DNA of 59,302 nucleotides from Thermohalobaculum sp050331335. GTDB taxonomy: Bacteria > Pseudomonadota > Alphaproteobacteria > Rhodobacterales > Rhodobacteraceae. Positions 7,612 to 16,562 of this stretch are shown here, piece by piece. Position numbers and translations under genes: made by a program. The notes under the pieces are model-generated. The model had not been told where the DNA came from and did no database searches. It worked only from the letters and a program-made list of their open reading frames with translations. How positions within the stretch are numbered: the first letter of the stretch is position 1; every line of letters begins with the position of its first letter. The stretch covers positions 1 through 59,302 of the forward strand of contig JBHJGY010000002.1 in the NCBI GenBank assembly GCA_050331335.1. Direction: 5' to 3'.

Positions 7612-9060
7612 ATGTACGACATCCGCCCCGTCGTCTCGGTGATTGGTCGCCTGACCGTGGTGCTCGGGGCTTCGATGCTCCTCGCAGCGCTGGTCGATGC
7701 CGTTTCCAACAACGGTAACTGGCGCGGCGTGGCGATGGCCGCCTTCCTCACCACAACAGCCGGGTTGGCCCTGGCCCTGGTGACCCGGCGCAGCGAATTG
7801 CAGGGCTTGAGCCGGCAACAAGCTTTCCTGCTCACCACGCTCGTCTGGATGGCGCTGCCCATCTTCGGCGCGCTGCCCTTTGTCTACGGCGCCCCAGGTG
7901 CCTCCTACACCGACGCCTATTTCGAGGCGATGTCCGGGCTCACCACGACCGGTGCCACGGTGATGTCTGGCCTCGACGAGGCCCCGCCGGGAATGCTCTT
8001 TTGGCGCGCGCTGTTGCAGTGGTATGGCGGCGTCGGCATCGTCGTGTTTGCCATGGTGTTTCTGCCGGCGCTCAAGATCGGCGGCATGCAGTTCTTCCGC
8101 TCCGAGGGTTTCGATGTCGGCACCGACATCCTGCCCCGGGCGGCGGAGGTCGCAGGCTCGCTTTTCTGGCTGTATCTGCTGCTAACGCTCGCCTGCATCC
8201 TGGCCTATTCGGCGGCGGGCATGGCCGCCTTCGATGCCGTCTGCCATGCGATGACCACCGTCTCAACCGGCGGGCTCGGGAACTACGACGACAGCTTTGC
8301 AAGCTTCTCTCCCGCCGCCCAGTATGTCGCGGTGCTGTTTATGTGGCTCGCCGCCTTGCCCTTCATCCGCTTTATCCAGCTCTCCCGGGGCCAGGTCTCG
8401 CCGCTCTATCGCGACATCCAGGTGCGGGGCTTCACCGCCGTCGTTTTGATGGTTACCGCGCTTGTCGCAGTTTGGTTGCTCGTCGAGGGCCGGACCGATG
8501 CAGAGGCAGCCTTCCGCGCGAGCCTCTTCAACATCACCTCGATCACGACCGGCACCGGCTATGCCTCAGAGCCCTACGACAGCTGGGGCGGCTTTCCGAT
8601 CGCGCTGTTCTTCATGGTGGCGCTCATTGGCGGCTGTGCCGGGTCGACCTCGTGTTCGGCCAAGGTCTTCCGCTACCAGATCCTCTTCGCCGCGCTGACC
8701 CAGCAGATCCGCCGGATCCACTCACCCGCCGGCGTCTTTCCTCTGCGCTACGACCACCGGATCGTCGAACCGGAAGTTCTGTCCTCGGTCATGGCCTATT
8801 TCTTCGTTTTCGTAACCGCGCTCTCGATTTGGGCGATCCTGTTGTCGATGTTTGGGCTCTCGGCGATTACAGCAATCTCCGGCGCAGTCGCCACGCTCGC
8901 GAATGTTGGGCCAGGGCTCGGACCTGAAATCGGCCCCGCATCCAATTATGCCGACCTGCCAGATGCAGCGAAGTGGATCCTCGCGGCGGGTATGTTGTTG
9001 GGAAGGTTGGAGTTCATTTCCGTTTTGGTACTGCTCACCCCGCGCTTCTGGCAGCGCTGA
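7612..9060 (+). CDS. trkH: Trk-type potassium transporter subunit TrkH
   Basis: TrkH is the membrane subunit of the low-affinity K+ uptake system, gated by cytosolic TrkA (not in this window). The 482-residue protein has about ten hydrophobic segments and four pore loops with the selectivity-filter pattern: AMSGLTTTGATV, AMTTVSTGGLGNYDDS, ITSITTGTGYAS, and ATLANVGPGLG near the C-terminus. Length matches the TrkH/TrkG family. It follows uvrD by 74 bases and ends before a T-rich terminator at 9221-9249. Confidence 0.93.
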   Translation: MYDIRPVVSVIGRLTVVLGASMLLAALVDAVSNNGNWRGVAMAAFLTTTAGLALALVTRRSELQGLSRQQAFLLTTLVWMALPIFGALPFVYGAPGASYTDAYFEAMSGLTTTGATVMSGLDEAPPGMLFWRALLQWYGGVGIVVFAMVFLPALKIGGMQFFRSEGFDVGTDILPRAAEVAGSLFWLYLLLTLACILAYSAAGMAAFDAVCHAMTTVSTGGLGNYDDSFASFSPAAQYVAVLFMWLAALPFIRFIQLSRGQVSPLYRDIQVRGFTAVVLMVTALVAVWLLVEGRTDAEAAFRASLFNITSITTGTGYASEPYDSWGGFPIALFFMVALIGGCAGSTSCSAKVFRYQILFAALTQQIRRIHSPAGVFPLRYDHRIVEPEVLSSVMAYFFVFVTALSIWAILLSMFGLSAITAISGAVATLANVGPGLGPEIGPASNYADLPDAAKWILAAGMLLGRLEFISVLVLLTPRFWQR

Positions 9061-9220
9061 GCCCTGCGGCAGCCTGCCGCAACACACAAAGGCTTATGTG
9101 CTCTCAAGAATTTTCAAATTGGGTTTTCGACGGATGGGCCCCATATCCGCGATGTACGCGACGGCGGTCATCGCTGGCACGTTCACCGGACACTCTCCCA
9201 GGGTTCGGTTTTTTTGTTGC

Positions 9221-9249
9221 GGAGCGGCATTCAGCCGCTCCTTTTTTTT
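9221..9249 (+). terminator. Rho-independent terminator after trkH
   Basis: Perfect 8-bp stem GGAGCGGC (9221-9228) / GCCGCTCC (9234-9241), a 5-base loop, and eight T residues (9242-9249). This is the clearest intrinsic terminator in the window. It lies 160 bases past the trkH stop; the intervening stretch holds only weak small frames that were not supported. Confidence 0.9.
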
Positions 9250-9310
9250 CAGGGCTTTTGGCTGAAGGGTAACCTGTTAATTTTGCTGCAGACCGCGCAA
9301 GCAAACCGAC

Positions 9311-10276
9311 ATGGCTCACCCAAAATCTATCACGCTCAAGCAGCTCCGCGCTCTCGCGGCAATCGTCGAGACCGGGTCGATCACAGCGGCAGCGGGCACG
9401 CTTCACGTGACCCCGCCCGCCGTCTCAACGCAGCTCAAAGCGCTGGAGGAAGGCATTTGCGCCCAGGTGCTTCACCGCGGGCCCGATGGTAAGGTTAGCC
9501 TCACCCCCGTCGGCCGGGAGTTGCTCGGAACCGTCCACAAGATAGAAACCGCGCTCACCCAGTGCTTCGCTCGGATCGAGGCGCTGCGGGCCGGTATGGC
9601 GGGCTATGTCTCGATCGGCGTGGTCTCCACCGGGAAGTACTTCGCCCCGGGCCTCGTCGCGCGACTGAAACAGCGCCTGCCAGAGGTGGAGATCGGCCTT
9701 AAGGTCGGTAACCGGGACACGATCGTCGATGCGCTCGGACGCGGCGAGATCGAACTCGCCATCATGGGCCGACCGCCGCAAGAGCCTGCCGTGGAGGCAG
9801 AGGTCCTCGGCGAGCACCCCTATATCGTGATAGCGCCGCCGCATCACCGCCTTGCCCAAACCGACGAGGTCACCCCCCAAGCGCTGCTCGAGGAAACCTT
9901 CCTGGGCCGTGAGCCCGGCTCAGGTACCCGGATCTTGATGCGCCGCTATCTCGATCGCATCGGCGAAGGCCAGCCCTATCGGATGATCGAGATGGGCACC
10001 AACGAGACCATCAAGCAAGCCGTCATGGCGGGCCTGGGGCTCGCGATCATCTCGGCGCACACGGTGGTGCCGGAACTCGAACAGGGCCGGCTCGTCATGC
10101 TGCGGATGGAGGGGTTGCCGATCATCCGCCACTGGTATCTTGTCCGCCCCGCCAATGCGAAGCCCTCGGCGACCGGCGAGGCCTTCCGAGAGTTCCTGCT
10201 CTCGGCCAATGGTGATTACCTGCCCAAGCTGCCCACGCCCTTGTTGGTCGACCGCTGGGAGGACACCCCGGTCTGA
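9311..10276 (+). CDS. LysR-family transcriptional regulator
   Basis: The 321-residue protein has an N-terminal winged HTH (LKQLRALAAIVETGSITAAAGTLHVTPPAVSTQLKALEE) and a two-lobed effector domain with the usual GLGLAIISAHTV helix. Overall it resembles CbbR-like LysR proteins, but no Calvin-cycle genes are nearby, so that target is not supported. It converges on glcG-glcB with a long GC hairpin between. Its effector is unknown. Confidence 0.85.
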   Translation: MAHPKSITLKQLRALAAIVETGSITAAAGTLHVTPPAVSTQLKALEEGICAQVLHRGPDGKVSLTPVGRELLGTVHKIETALTQCFARIEALRAGMAGYVSIGVVSTGKYFAPGLVARLKQRLPEVEIGLKVGNRDTIVDALGRGEIELAIMGRPPQEPAVEAEVLGEHPYIVIAPPHHRLAQTDEVTPQALLEETFLGREPGSGTRILMRRYLDRIGEGQPYRMIEMGTNETIKQAVMAGLGLAIISAHTVVPELEQGRLVMLRMEGLPIIRHWYLVRPANAKPSATGEAFREFLLSANGDYLPKLPTPLLVDRWEDTPV

Positions 10277-10279
10277 CCC

Positions 10280-10340
10280 CGGGCCGGACCCGCCCGCTCC
10301 CGCGGGTGGGTGGGCGGAGGGAGGTGGCGGGTCCGGCCCG
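10280..10340. terminator. Long GC stem-loop between convergent genes
   Basis: Arms at 10280-10294 and 10326-10340 form a perfect 15-bp stem (core GGGCCGGACCCGCC / GGCGGGTCCGGCCC) around a 31-base loop that itself contains the palindrome CCCGCGGG. It fills the gap between the LysR stop (10276) and the glcG stop (10362). No T-run on either strand. It probably acts as a two-way transcription barrier or mRNA 3' end. Confidence 0.6.
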
Positions 10341-10361
10341 CCCCCTGCCCCGAGCGCCCGC

Positions 10362-10790
10362 TCAGCCCGTCTCAGCCCTGAGCCCGACGCCCTCGATCGC
10401 TGCCACCGCGCAGGTCTCGTCATTGTCGGAGGTATCGCCGGTCACGCCCACCGCACCCAAAAGCCGACCGGAAGCGTCGCGCACGAGCACCCCGCCGGGC
10501 ACCGGCACCAGCGCGCCCCCCAGGGAAGCGCCCGCAGCGGCCACGAAATAGGGCTGGGCTTCGGCACGGGTCATCAAGGCCCGGCTGCCGATCCCGAGCG
10601 CCACGGCACCCGCCGCCTTGCCATGGGCGATCTGGAAACGCCCGTTCGACGCACCATCCTGCCGCTCGAAGGCGGTCACATGGCCGCCGGCATCGAGCAC
10701 CACAACCGCCAGCGGCTTCAGCCCCAGCTCTGCGGCCTTCGCAAAGGCTCCCGAGATGATCAGTTTCGCCGTCTCCAACGTGATCGACAT
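10362..10790 (-). CDS. glcG: GlcG/HbpS family protein
   Basis: A 142-residue single-domain protein of the GlcG/HbpS family (DUF336). Recognisable are the N-terminal MSITLETAKLIISGAFAKA, the conserved AVVVLDAGGHVTAFERQDGA, the PGGVLVRDASGRLLGAVGVTGDTSDNDE segment and the final CAVAAIEGVGL. In E. coli glcG lies in the glycolate operon; HbpS binds haem and senses redox in Streptomyces. The biochemical role of GlcG is not established. Its ATG overlaps the glcB stop by one base (TGATG), showing translational coupling to malate synthase G. Confidence 0.88.
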   Translation of the reverse strand: MSITLETAKLIISGAFAKAAELGLKPLAVVVLDAGGHVTAFERQDGASNGRFQIAHGKAAGAVALGIGSRALMTRAEAQPYFVAAAGASLGGALVPVPGGVLVRDASGRLLGAVGVTGDTSDNDETCAVAAIEGVGLRAETG

Positions 10791-12994
10791 CAGCGTGCTC
10801 CCGCTTTCTTCTCCACCCGGCGCCCATGCAGGGCAGGCTCTGTGTAACCGTTAGGCCAGTCGGCGCCCTTGAAGACCAGGTCCCGGGCGGCCTGGAACGC
10901 CACCCCGTCGAACCCGGGCGCCATCGGCTGGTAGTCCGGATCGCCCGCATTCTGTCGGTCGACCACTTCAGCCATCCGCTTCAGCGTGGCCTCGACCTCC
11001 GCCGCCGTGACCACGCCATGCACCAGCCAGTTGGCGATGTGCTGCGACGAAATCCGCAGTGTCGCCCGGTCCTCCATCAAGCCGACATCGTGGATGTCCG
11101 GCACCTTCGAGCACCCGACCCCCGCATCAACCCAGCGCACCACATACCCCAGGATCCCCTGGCAGTTGTTGTCGAGCTCGGCCTGGATCTCCTCGGGCGC
11201 CCAGTTCGGCCGGTCGGCCAGCGGGATCGTCAGAATGTCGTCGAGCGCGGCCCGCCGGCCGCCGGCAGCGATCTCCGCCTGACGTGCCGCCACATCCACC
11301 CGGTGGTAGTGCAGCGCATGCAGCGTCGCTGCCGTGGGCGACGGCACCCAGGCGGTGTTGGCCCCGGCCCGCGGATGCGCGATCTTCGCCTCGAGCATGG
11401 CCTGCATCCGGTCCGGCATCGCCCACATGCCTTTACCGATTTGCGCGACGCCCTTCAGCCCGCAGGCCAGCCCCGTATCGACATTCCAGTCCTCGTAAGC
11501 GGTGAGCCAGGCCGCGCTCTTCATCTCGCCCTTACGGATCATCGGCCCCGCCTGCATCGCTGTGTGGATCTCGTCGCCAGTGCGGTCGAGGAAGCCGGTG
11601 TTGATGAAAGCGACGCGCGAGCGGGCGGCGCGGATGCACGCCTTGAGATTAACCGTGGTACGGCGCTCCTCGTCCATGATCCCGATCTTCACCGTGTTTG
11701 GCGCAAGGCCCAGCATCTCCTCGACCGCAGCCATCAGCGCATCCGCATGGGCGACCTCTTCGGGCCCGTGCATCTTCGGCTTGACCACATAGACCGAACC
11801 TTCGCGTGAGTTCCGCGCGCCGGAGGTCTTCTTGAGGTCATGCATCGCGATCAACACGGTACAAGCGGCATCGAGGATCTCTTCGGGGAGGTCAGAGCCA
11901 TCGGCCAGGCGCACCGCCGGCGTCGTCATCAGCGGCCCGACATTGCGCACCAGGAGCAGCGAACGGCCCGGCAGCGCGAAACTGCTCCCATCCGGCGCGG
12001 TATAGGTCCGATCTTCGGCAAGCCGGCGGGTGAAGGTCTCGCCCCCCTTCGCCACTTCGGCCGTGAGATCGCCCCGCATCAGCCCGAGCCAATTGCGATA
12101 GGTCGTTACCTTATCCTGCGCATCCACGGCCGCAACCGAGTCTTCACAGTCGCAGATCGTGGTGACGGCGCTTTCGAGAACCACATCGGCGAGGCCCAGG
12201 CTGTCATGGCGCCCGATCGGGTGGTCGAAATCGATCTTGAGCTCGATATGCAGGTTGTGGCGCTTGAGAAGAATGGCGGAGGGCGCTGCGGGGTCGCCGC
12301 GGTAGCCGACAAACATCGTAGGATCGGCCAACCGCGCTCGATCCGCCCGGGTGGACGCGCCGTCGCGCGCCGTGAGGCCCGGGATCAGCCGGACCTCGAG
12401 CGCCCCGTCGACCACCGCGACCCCTTCCACATGGGCCCAAGCGAGGCCCGGCTCGGACAGCGGCACGATGCCGGTCAGATGGGCCTTCGTCCAGGTGACG
12501 ACGCGCCCGCCGCGCCGGCGGTCATAGGCCCCCTTGGGCGCTGACGTGCCGAGCGCGTCCGTCCCATAGAGTGCGTCGTAGAGCGAGCCCCAACGGGCAT
12601 TTGCCGCGTTGATCGCATAGCGGGCATTCATCACCGGGACGACGAGCTGGGGCCCTGCGATTTCGGCAAACTCCCGATCGACCTTGGGCGTATCCACGGT
12701 GAAGTCGGGACCTTCCGGCACCAGATAGCCGATTTGCTCCAGAAAGGCGCGATAGGCGGCGGGGTCATGGGGCTGGCCGCGGCGCGCGCTGTGCCAGCCG
12801 TCGATCTGCGCCTGAAGCTCGTCACGCTTGGCTAAAAGTGCGCGGTTCGGCGCAGCGAAGCGGCCGGCGAGGTCGGCCAACCCACGCCAGAACTGGCTTG
12901 GCGCGATCCCCGTCCCAGGCAGAGCCTCTGTCTCGACAAAGGCCACGAGATCTGCCGCGACCGAGATCCCGCTGAGTTCCACATGCGCTGTCAT
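10790..12994 (-). CDS. glcB: Malate synthase G
   Basis: Condenses glyoxylate and acetyl-CoA to malate, for growth on glycolate or C2 compounds. Typical malate synthase G motifs are visible: VMNARYAINAANARWGSLYDALYGTD near residue 120, CDCEDSVAAVDAQDKV, a conserved DLKKTSG and MHGPEEV segment, NTVKIGIMDEERRTTVNLKACI with the acidic active-site residues, and CSKVPDIHDVGLMEDRATLRISSQHIANWL near the C-terminus. The start MTAHVELSG at 12994 has a GGAG 7 bases upstream and gives 734 residues, close to the usual 723; the frame is open to 13030. GlcG follows with a one-base overlap. Confidence 0.95.
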   Translation of the reverse strand: MTAHVELSGISVAADLVAFVETEALPGTGIAPSQFWRGLADLAGRFAAPNRALLAKRDELQAQIDGWHSARRGQPHDPAAYRAFLEQIGYLVPEGPDFTVDTPKVDREFAEIAGPQLVVPVMNARYAINAANARWGSLYDALYGTDALGTSAPKGAYDRRRGGRVVTWTKAHLTGIVPLSEPGLAWAHVEGVAVVDGALEVRLIPGLTARDGASTRADRARLADPTMFVGYRGDPAAPSAILLKRHNLHIELKIDFDHPIGRHDSLGLADVVLESAVTTICDCEDSVAAVDAQDKVTTYRNWLGLMRGDLTAEVAKGGETFTRRLAEDRTYTAPDGSSFALPGRSLLLVRNVGPLMTTPAVRLADGSDLPEEILDAACTVLIAMHDLKKTSGARNSREGSVYVVKPKMHGPEEVAHADALMAAVEEMLGLAPNTVKIGIMDEERRTTVNLKACIRAARSRVAFINTGFLDRTGDEIHTAMQAGPMIRKGEMKSAAWLTAYEDWNVDTGLACGLKGVAQIGKGMWAMPDRMQAMLEAKIAHPRAGANTAWVPSPTAATLHALHYHRVDVAARQAEIAAGGRRAALDDILTIPLADRPNWAPEEIQAELDNNCQGILGYVVRWVDAGVGCSKVPDIHDVGLMEDRATLRISSQHIANWLVHGVVTAAEVEATLKRMAEVVDRQNAGDPDYQPMAPGFDGVAFQAARDLVFKGADWPNGYTEPALHGRRVEKKAGAR

Positions 12995-13130
12995 CCCTGC
13001 ACTCCAGGTCCTGTTTCGAATACGCGTCACTCGGACACTATCGGAACGGGCGCACCTGCAGCAAATGGTTCTTCCGCAGTGCAGAAGGGTTGCGCGTAAA
13101 AAATTCTGACGGATGCGGCGCGTGTCTTAA

Positions 13131-13145
13131 CCCCGGACCGCGGGG
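13131..13145 (-). terminator. Weak stem-loop after dksA
   Basis: CCCCG (13131-13135) and CGGGG (13141-13145) form a 5-bp stem, 28 bases after the dksA stop on the minus strand, with only TTAAG following. At best a weak terminator. Confidence 0.35.
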
Positions 13146-13172
13146 CTGAAGGCAAACCGGCCGTGAAGCGGC

Positions 13173-13595
13173 TCAGCTGTCGCGGTGGACCTTCTCCCGC
13201 CGCTCATGCGCCTCCTGGGCCTCCAGCGAGAGCGTCGCGGTCGGTCTTGCCTCGAGGCGGCGCAGCGAGATCGGTTCACCGGTGACCTCGCAGTAACCAT
13301 AGGAGCCGTCCTCGATCCGGCGCAGCGCCGCGTCGATTTTAGAGATCAGCTTGCGCTGACGGTCGCGTGTGCGCAACTCAAGTGCCCGATCCGTCTCAGC
13401 CGAAGCTCGGTCGGCCAGATCCGGGATGTTTACCGTATCTTCTTGCAGGCTCTCGACGGTCTCGCGGCTCTCATTCAGGATCGAATTCCGCCAGTCGAGC
13501 AATTTACGGCGAAAGTAGTTCTTCTGACGCTCGCCCATGAACGGCTCGTCGTCTGACGGGCGATAGGCGGCGTCGATCGAAGTCTCGACATTCAT
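13173..13595 (-). CDS. dksA: DksA-type RNA polymerase-binding regulator
   Basis: DksA inserts a coiled coil into the secondary channel of RNA polymerase and works with ppGpp. The 140-residue protein has the long helical hairpin with the tip sequence DLADRA (DxxDxA, the functional motif) and the globular end YGYCEVTGEPISLRRLEARPTATLSLEAQEAHER. Of the four zinc-site cysteines only one remains (GYC); the others read as Thr, Ser and Ala/Glu positions. Rhodobacter-type DksA proteins with one cysteine are known to be active, so the loss need not mean inactivity. The start MNVETS at 13595 has AGGGG upstream; the frame is open to 13634. Confidence 0.9.
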   Translation of the reverse strand: MNVETSIDAAYRPSDDEPFMGERQKNYFRRKLLDWRNSILNESRETVESLQEDTVNIPDLADRASAETDRALELRTRDRQRKLISKIDAALRRIEDGSYGYCEVTGEPISLRRLEARPTATLSLEAQEAHERREKVHRDS

Positions 13596-13766
13596 GATAA
13601 AGCCCCTGACACGCGCGGCACGGTTGTTCCGCACCCCCGTTTTTCTGGCCCCCGCTATAGTCGCTTTCCGCGTTCATGTCACGCCTTAAACTCATGGCGT
13701 GCAACGGTTATAGCTGATGCAGGTCGATGATGCGCCGCACCACAGAGCGAATAAGGAGAGGGCCGG

Positions 13767-14609
13767 ATGATGCGTTTCGAGGGCACCGAGGACTACGTAG
13801 CAACCGAGGATCTGCGCCTCGCCGTTAACGCGGCGATTCAGCTCGAGCGCCCCCTTCTCGTCAAGGGCGAGCCTGGCACCGGTAAGACAGAGCTGGCCCG
13901 CCAGGTCGCCGCAAGCCTCGGCCTCAAACTGCTCGAGTGGCACATAAAATCGACCACACGCGCGGTCCAGGGGCTGTACGAATACGACGCCGTCAGCCGC
14001 CTGCGCGACAGCCAGATCGGCGATGAGCGGGTGCGCGAGGTAAAAAACTACATAAAGCCGGGGAAGCTGTGGGAAGCCTTCGCCAGCCCCGAAAAGGTGG
14101 TCCTGCTGATCGACGAGATCGACAAGGCGGACATCGAGTTCCCGAACGATCTGCTCCAAGAGCTCGATCGCATGGAGTTTCATGTCTACGAGACCGGCGA
14201 AACCGTGACTGCGCATACCAGGCCCATCGTCATCATCACCTCGAACAATGAGAAGGAATTGCCGGACGCCTTTTTGCGGCGCTGCTTTTTCCATTTCATC
14301 GCCTTTCCCGACATGGAGACGATGGGAAGGATCGTCGATGTGCATTTTCCGGGGATCCAACAGGAGCTGGTGCGGGCGGCACTGACCAGGTTCTTCGAGA
14401 TCCGTGAAACACCGGGACTGAAGAAGAAGCCCTCCACCTCCGAAGCGCTCGATTGGCTGCGGCTGCTGCTCGCGGACGAGGTGGACCCTGCCACCCTGCG
14501 CGCCGACGACCGAGCCGCGATCCCCCCGCTCCACGGCGCCTTGCTGAAGAACGAGGCGGACATCCATCTTTTCGAACGGCTTGCCTTCATGGCGCGGCGC
14601 GGCCGCTAG
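13767..14609 (+). CDS. MoxR-family AAA+ ATPase (CoxD-like)
   Basis: MoxR ATPases act as chaperone-like machines on metalloenzymes or envelope complexes, usually with a VWA-domain partner. The 280-residue protein has Walker A GEPGTGKT at 34-41, Walker B VVLLIDEIDKAD, sensor 1 IIITSNNEKELPDAFLRRC with the arginine finger and a C-terminal lid. The sequence RAVQGLYEYDAVSRLRDSQ places it in the same subgroup as CoxD and many alphaproteobacterial MoxR proteins. The likely partner is the CoxE-like VWA protein at 16788-17972. Unusually, three genes lie between the pair. Confidence 0.92.
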   Translation: MMRFEGTEDYVATEDLRLAVNAAIQLERPLLVKGEPGTGKTELARQVAASLGLKLLEWHIKSTTRAVQGLYEYDAVSRLRDSQIGDERVREVKNYIKPGKLWEAFASPEKVVLLIDEIDKADIEFPNDLLQELDRMEFHVYETGETVTAHTRPIVIITSNNEKELPDAFLRRCFFHFIAFPDMETMGRIVDVHFPGIQQELVRAALTRFFEIRETPGLKKKPSTSEALDWLRLLLADEVDPATLRADDRAAIPPLHGALLKNEADIHLFERLAFMARRGR

Positions 14610-14777
14610 CCCGTCTGCCGCAGCCGCTCCGGCCGCTCTTCGGCGGCTGAGGCGAGACGGCCAGGGTCACCTCGCCGGACAGGGAGCACAAAGACGAGGC
14701 CGGCTTGACAGGAATCTGCGCAATCCCGACCTTCCAAAACGGGTGGAGCTCGGTCAGCGGGCCGTGAGGGAGACGGG

Positions 14778-15221
14778 ATGAGCGGGCTTGAAATCAGGCG
14801 GCCAAACCTGGCGGATGAGGCGGCATGGCGGCGTCTCTGGACGGGGTATCTCGATTTCTATGAGACAGGCGTGTCTGAAGAGGTTTATGCCACCACCTGG
14901 GCACGGCTCCTCAGCGAAGCCGACGGCGATTATCACGGCTTCGTTGCCGACAGAGAGGGGGTTCTCGTCGGCCTTGTCCACTACATCTATCATCGGCACG
15001 GATGGCGGGTGGAGCGGGTGACCTATTTGCAGGATCTCTACGTCGCCCCCTCGGCGCGTGGCACGGGGGCCGGGCGGGCGCTGATCGAAGCGGTCTACGG
15101 GGCCGCAGACGCCGCCGGCTGCCCCGCTGTTTATTGGCTCACGCAAGACTTCAACACGACCGCGCGCCAGCTCTACGACCGGATCGGCAAAGCAACGCCC
15201 TTCATCAAATATACACGCTAA
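14778..15221 (+). CDS. GNAT-family N-acetyltransferase
   Basis: The 147-residue protein shows the GNAT fold: an N-terminal acceptor part (IRRPNLADEAAWRRLWTGYLDFYE) and motif A LYVAPSARGTGAGRALIEAVY with the R-G-x-G-x-G/A acetyl-CoA loop, followed by WLTQDFNTTARQLYDRIG, a sequence common in this GNAT subgroup. Substrate unknown. Its TAA overlaps the ATG of the next gene (TAATG), so the two are translationally coupled. It lies between a MoxR ATPase and its probable VWA partner. Confidence 0.9.
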   Translation: MSGLEIRRPNLADEAAWRRLWTGYLDFYETGVSEEVYATTWARLLSEADGDYHGFVADREGVLVGLVHYIYHRHGWRVERVTYLQDLYVAPSARGTGAGRALIEAVYGAADAAGCPAVYWLTQDFNTTARQLYDRIGKATPFIKYTR

Positions 15222-16528
15222 TGCGCTCGATTTTCTTGGTTTTCTGCGCCGTTTTGGCTGCCTGCGCCACCGCGACCCCAGTGGTTGTATCAGACGGACC
15301 GCCGACGCACCCCGTGCTCTATCGCGCGCTTCCCGCCGGCCATACCCATTACGCCAATGCGTCCCTCGCCCGGCTCTTCGTCACCCTCACACACGAGACC
15401 GAATGGGGCGGCGCCAAACCCCATCTCGTGCGGTTCGAAGGACCTGTCCGGGTGGCGCTCGAAGGCTCTGCCGCGGCGAGTTACGGGCCATTTCTCGACG
15501 ACTATATGACCTATCTGCGTCGCCACACCGGGATAGACATCTCGCGCGTCCCAGGCCCGGGCAATATGACGATCCGCCTGGTGCCCGGCCGCCTTTTCAC
15601 CAGCCTGCTGCCGGACGCCGCCTGCGTCCTCGTCTCCGGCGATGTGAGCTGGGACGATTTCGCCGACCGTCCCGATGCCATGGGCGGGATTGCCATGACC
15701 CGCGCCCGCGCGCTGGAGGCGGTCACGATCTTCATCCCGGATATGGCAATCCCGGCGGATCTGCGCCGCTGCCTGCTGGAGGAAATCGCCCAAGGGCTTG
15801 GCCCGGTCAACGACCTCTACGGACTCGGCCCCTCTGTCTTCAACGATGACTTCGGACATCTGTGGCCCACGCGGCTCGATTTGCTGATGCTGCGGGTGCT
15901 TTACGATCCCAGCCTAGAGACCGGCTTGGGCCGCGCGGAGACCGAGCGGCGCGCCAGGGCCGTGCTCGACCGGATCAACCCTGCGGGCCGCCGCGCCGCG
16001 CCATTGCCACCGGCCGAGCACCGGGCCGAGGCGCGCTGGCGGTCGCTTGTCGGCGAGGTGCTCCGCTCGGACCGATCGGCCGAGGCGCGCCGCCTTGCCG
16101 CGCGGGACGCGCTGGGCTTTGCCGAAGCCGCTCTGCCAGGGACACCCTGGCATTGCCACAGCTTGGCGCTCAGGGCCCAGGTGGAAAAGCGGGCCGACCC
16201 GGCCCTTGCCGCCCGGCTGCTGTCGCAAGCGGAGACCGTTTGCGCCCGGGTGCACGGCGCCGAGGACCCCCGACTCGCCCAGGCCCGCCTCACCCGAGCG
16301 GGCATCGCCCTTGCCCAAGCCGATCCGGAGACCGCGCTTGCCGCCACCGACGGGCTTGCCCCCACCTTGGCAGGCCACGGGCTGGACGAGGCGCTGGCGG
16401 CCTATTATGCGTTGCGGGCGCGAGCGCTGCTCAGTCTCGGGCGCGAGGCGGACGGCCGAGCGGCATCACAGGCCGCTGCGGCTTGGGGAGCCTATGCCAT
16501 CGGCCGGGCTGCAAAGGGGACGCGCTAA
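15221..16528 (+). CDS. DUF2927-type lipoprotein
   Basis: A 435-residue predicted lipoprotein: signal peptide MRSIFLVFCAVLAAC with a lipobox ending at Cys15. The central part (HYANASLARLFVTLTHETEWGG, RLVPGRLF, CLLEEIAQGLGPVNDLYGLGPSVFNDDFG, LLMLRVLYDP) matches DUF2927, a family of putative secreted or lipid-anchored proteins common in Rhodobacterales and with a weakly metallopeptidase-like helical core. The C-terminal 180 residues are Ala/Arg-rich helices without a known domain and may be TPR-like. Its start overlaps the GNAT stop. Function unknown. Confidence 0.8.
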   Translation: MRSIFLVFCAVLAACATATPVVVSDGPPTHPVLYRALPAGHTHYANASLARLFVTLTHETEWGGAKPHLVRFEGPVRVALEGSAAASYGPFLDDYMTYLRRHTGIDISRVPGPGNMTIRLVPGRLFTSLLPDAACVLVSGDVSWDDFADRPDAMGGIAMTRARALEAVTIFIPDMAIPADLRRCLLEEIAQGLGPVNDLYGLGPSVFNDDFGHLWPTRLDLLMLRVLYDPSLETGLGRAETERRARAVLDRINPAGRRAAPLPPAEHRAEARWRSLVGEVLRSDRSAEARRLAARDALGFAEAALPGTPWHCHSLALRAQVEKRADPALAARLLSQAETVCARVHGAEDPRLAQARLTRAGIALAQADPETALAATDGLAPTLAGHGLDEALAAYYALRARALLSLGREADGRAASQAAAAWGAYAIGRAAKGTR

Positions 16529-16562
16529 GCGCCAGCGTGGCCCGAGCTGACAGGAGATCGTT

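Noticed and set aside
9094..9272. Small plus-strand frames between trkH and its terminator
   Set aside because: No ribosome-binding site or family; they run into the terminator hairpin.
9311..10276. Naming the LysR protein CbbR
   Set aside because: General resemblance only; no carbon-fixation genes are nearby.
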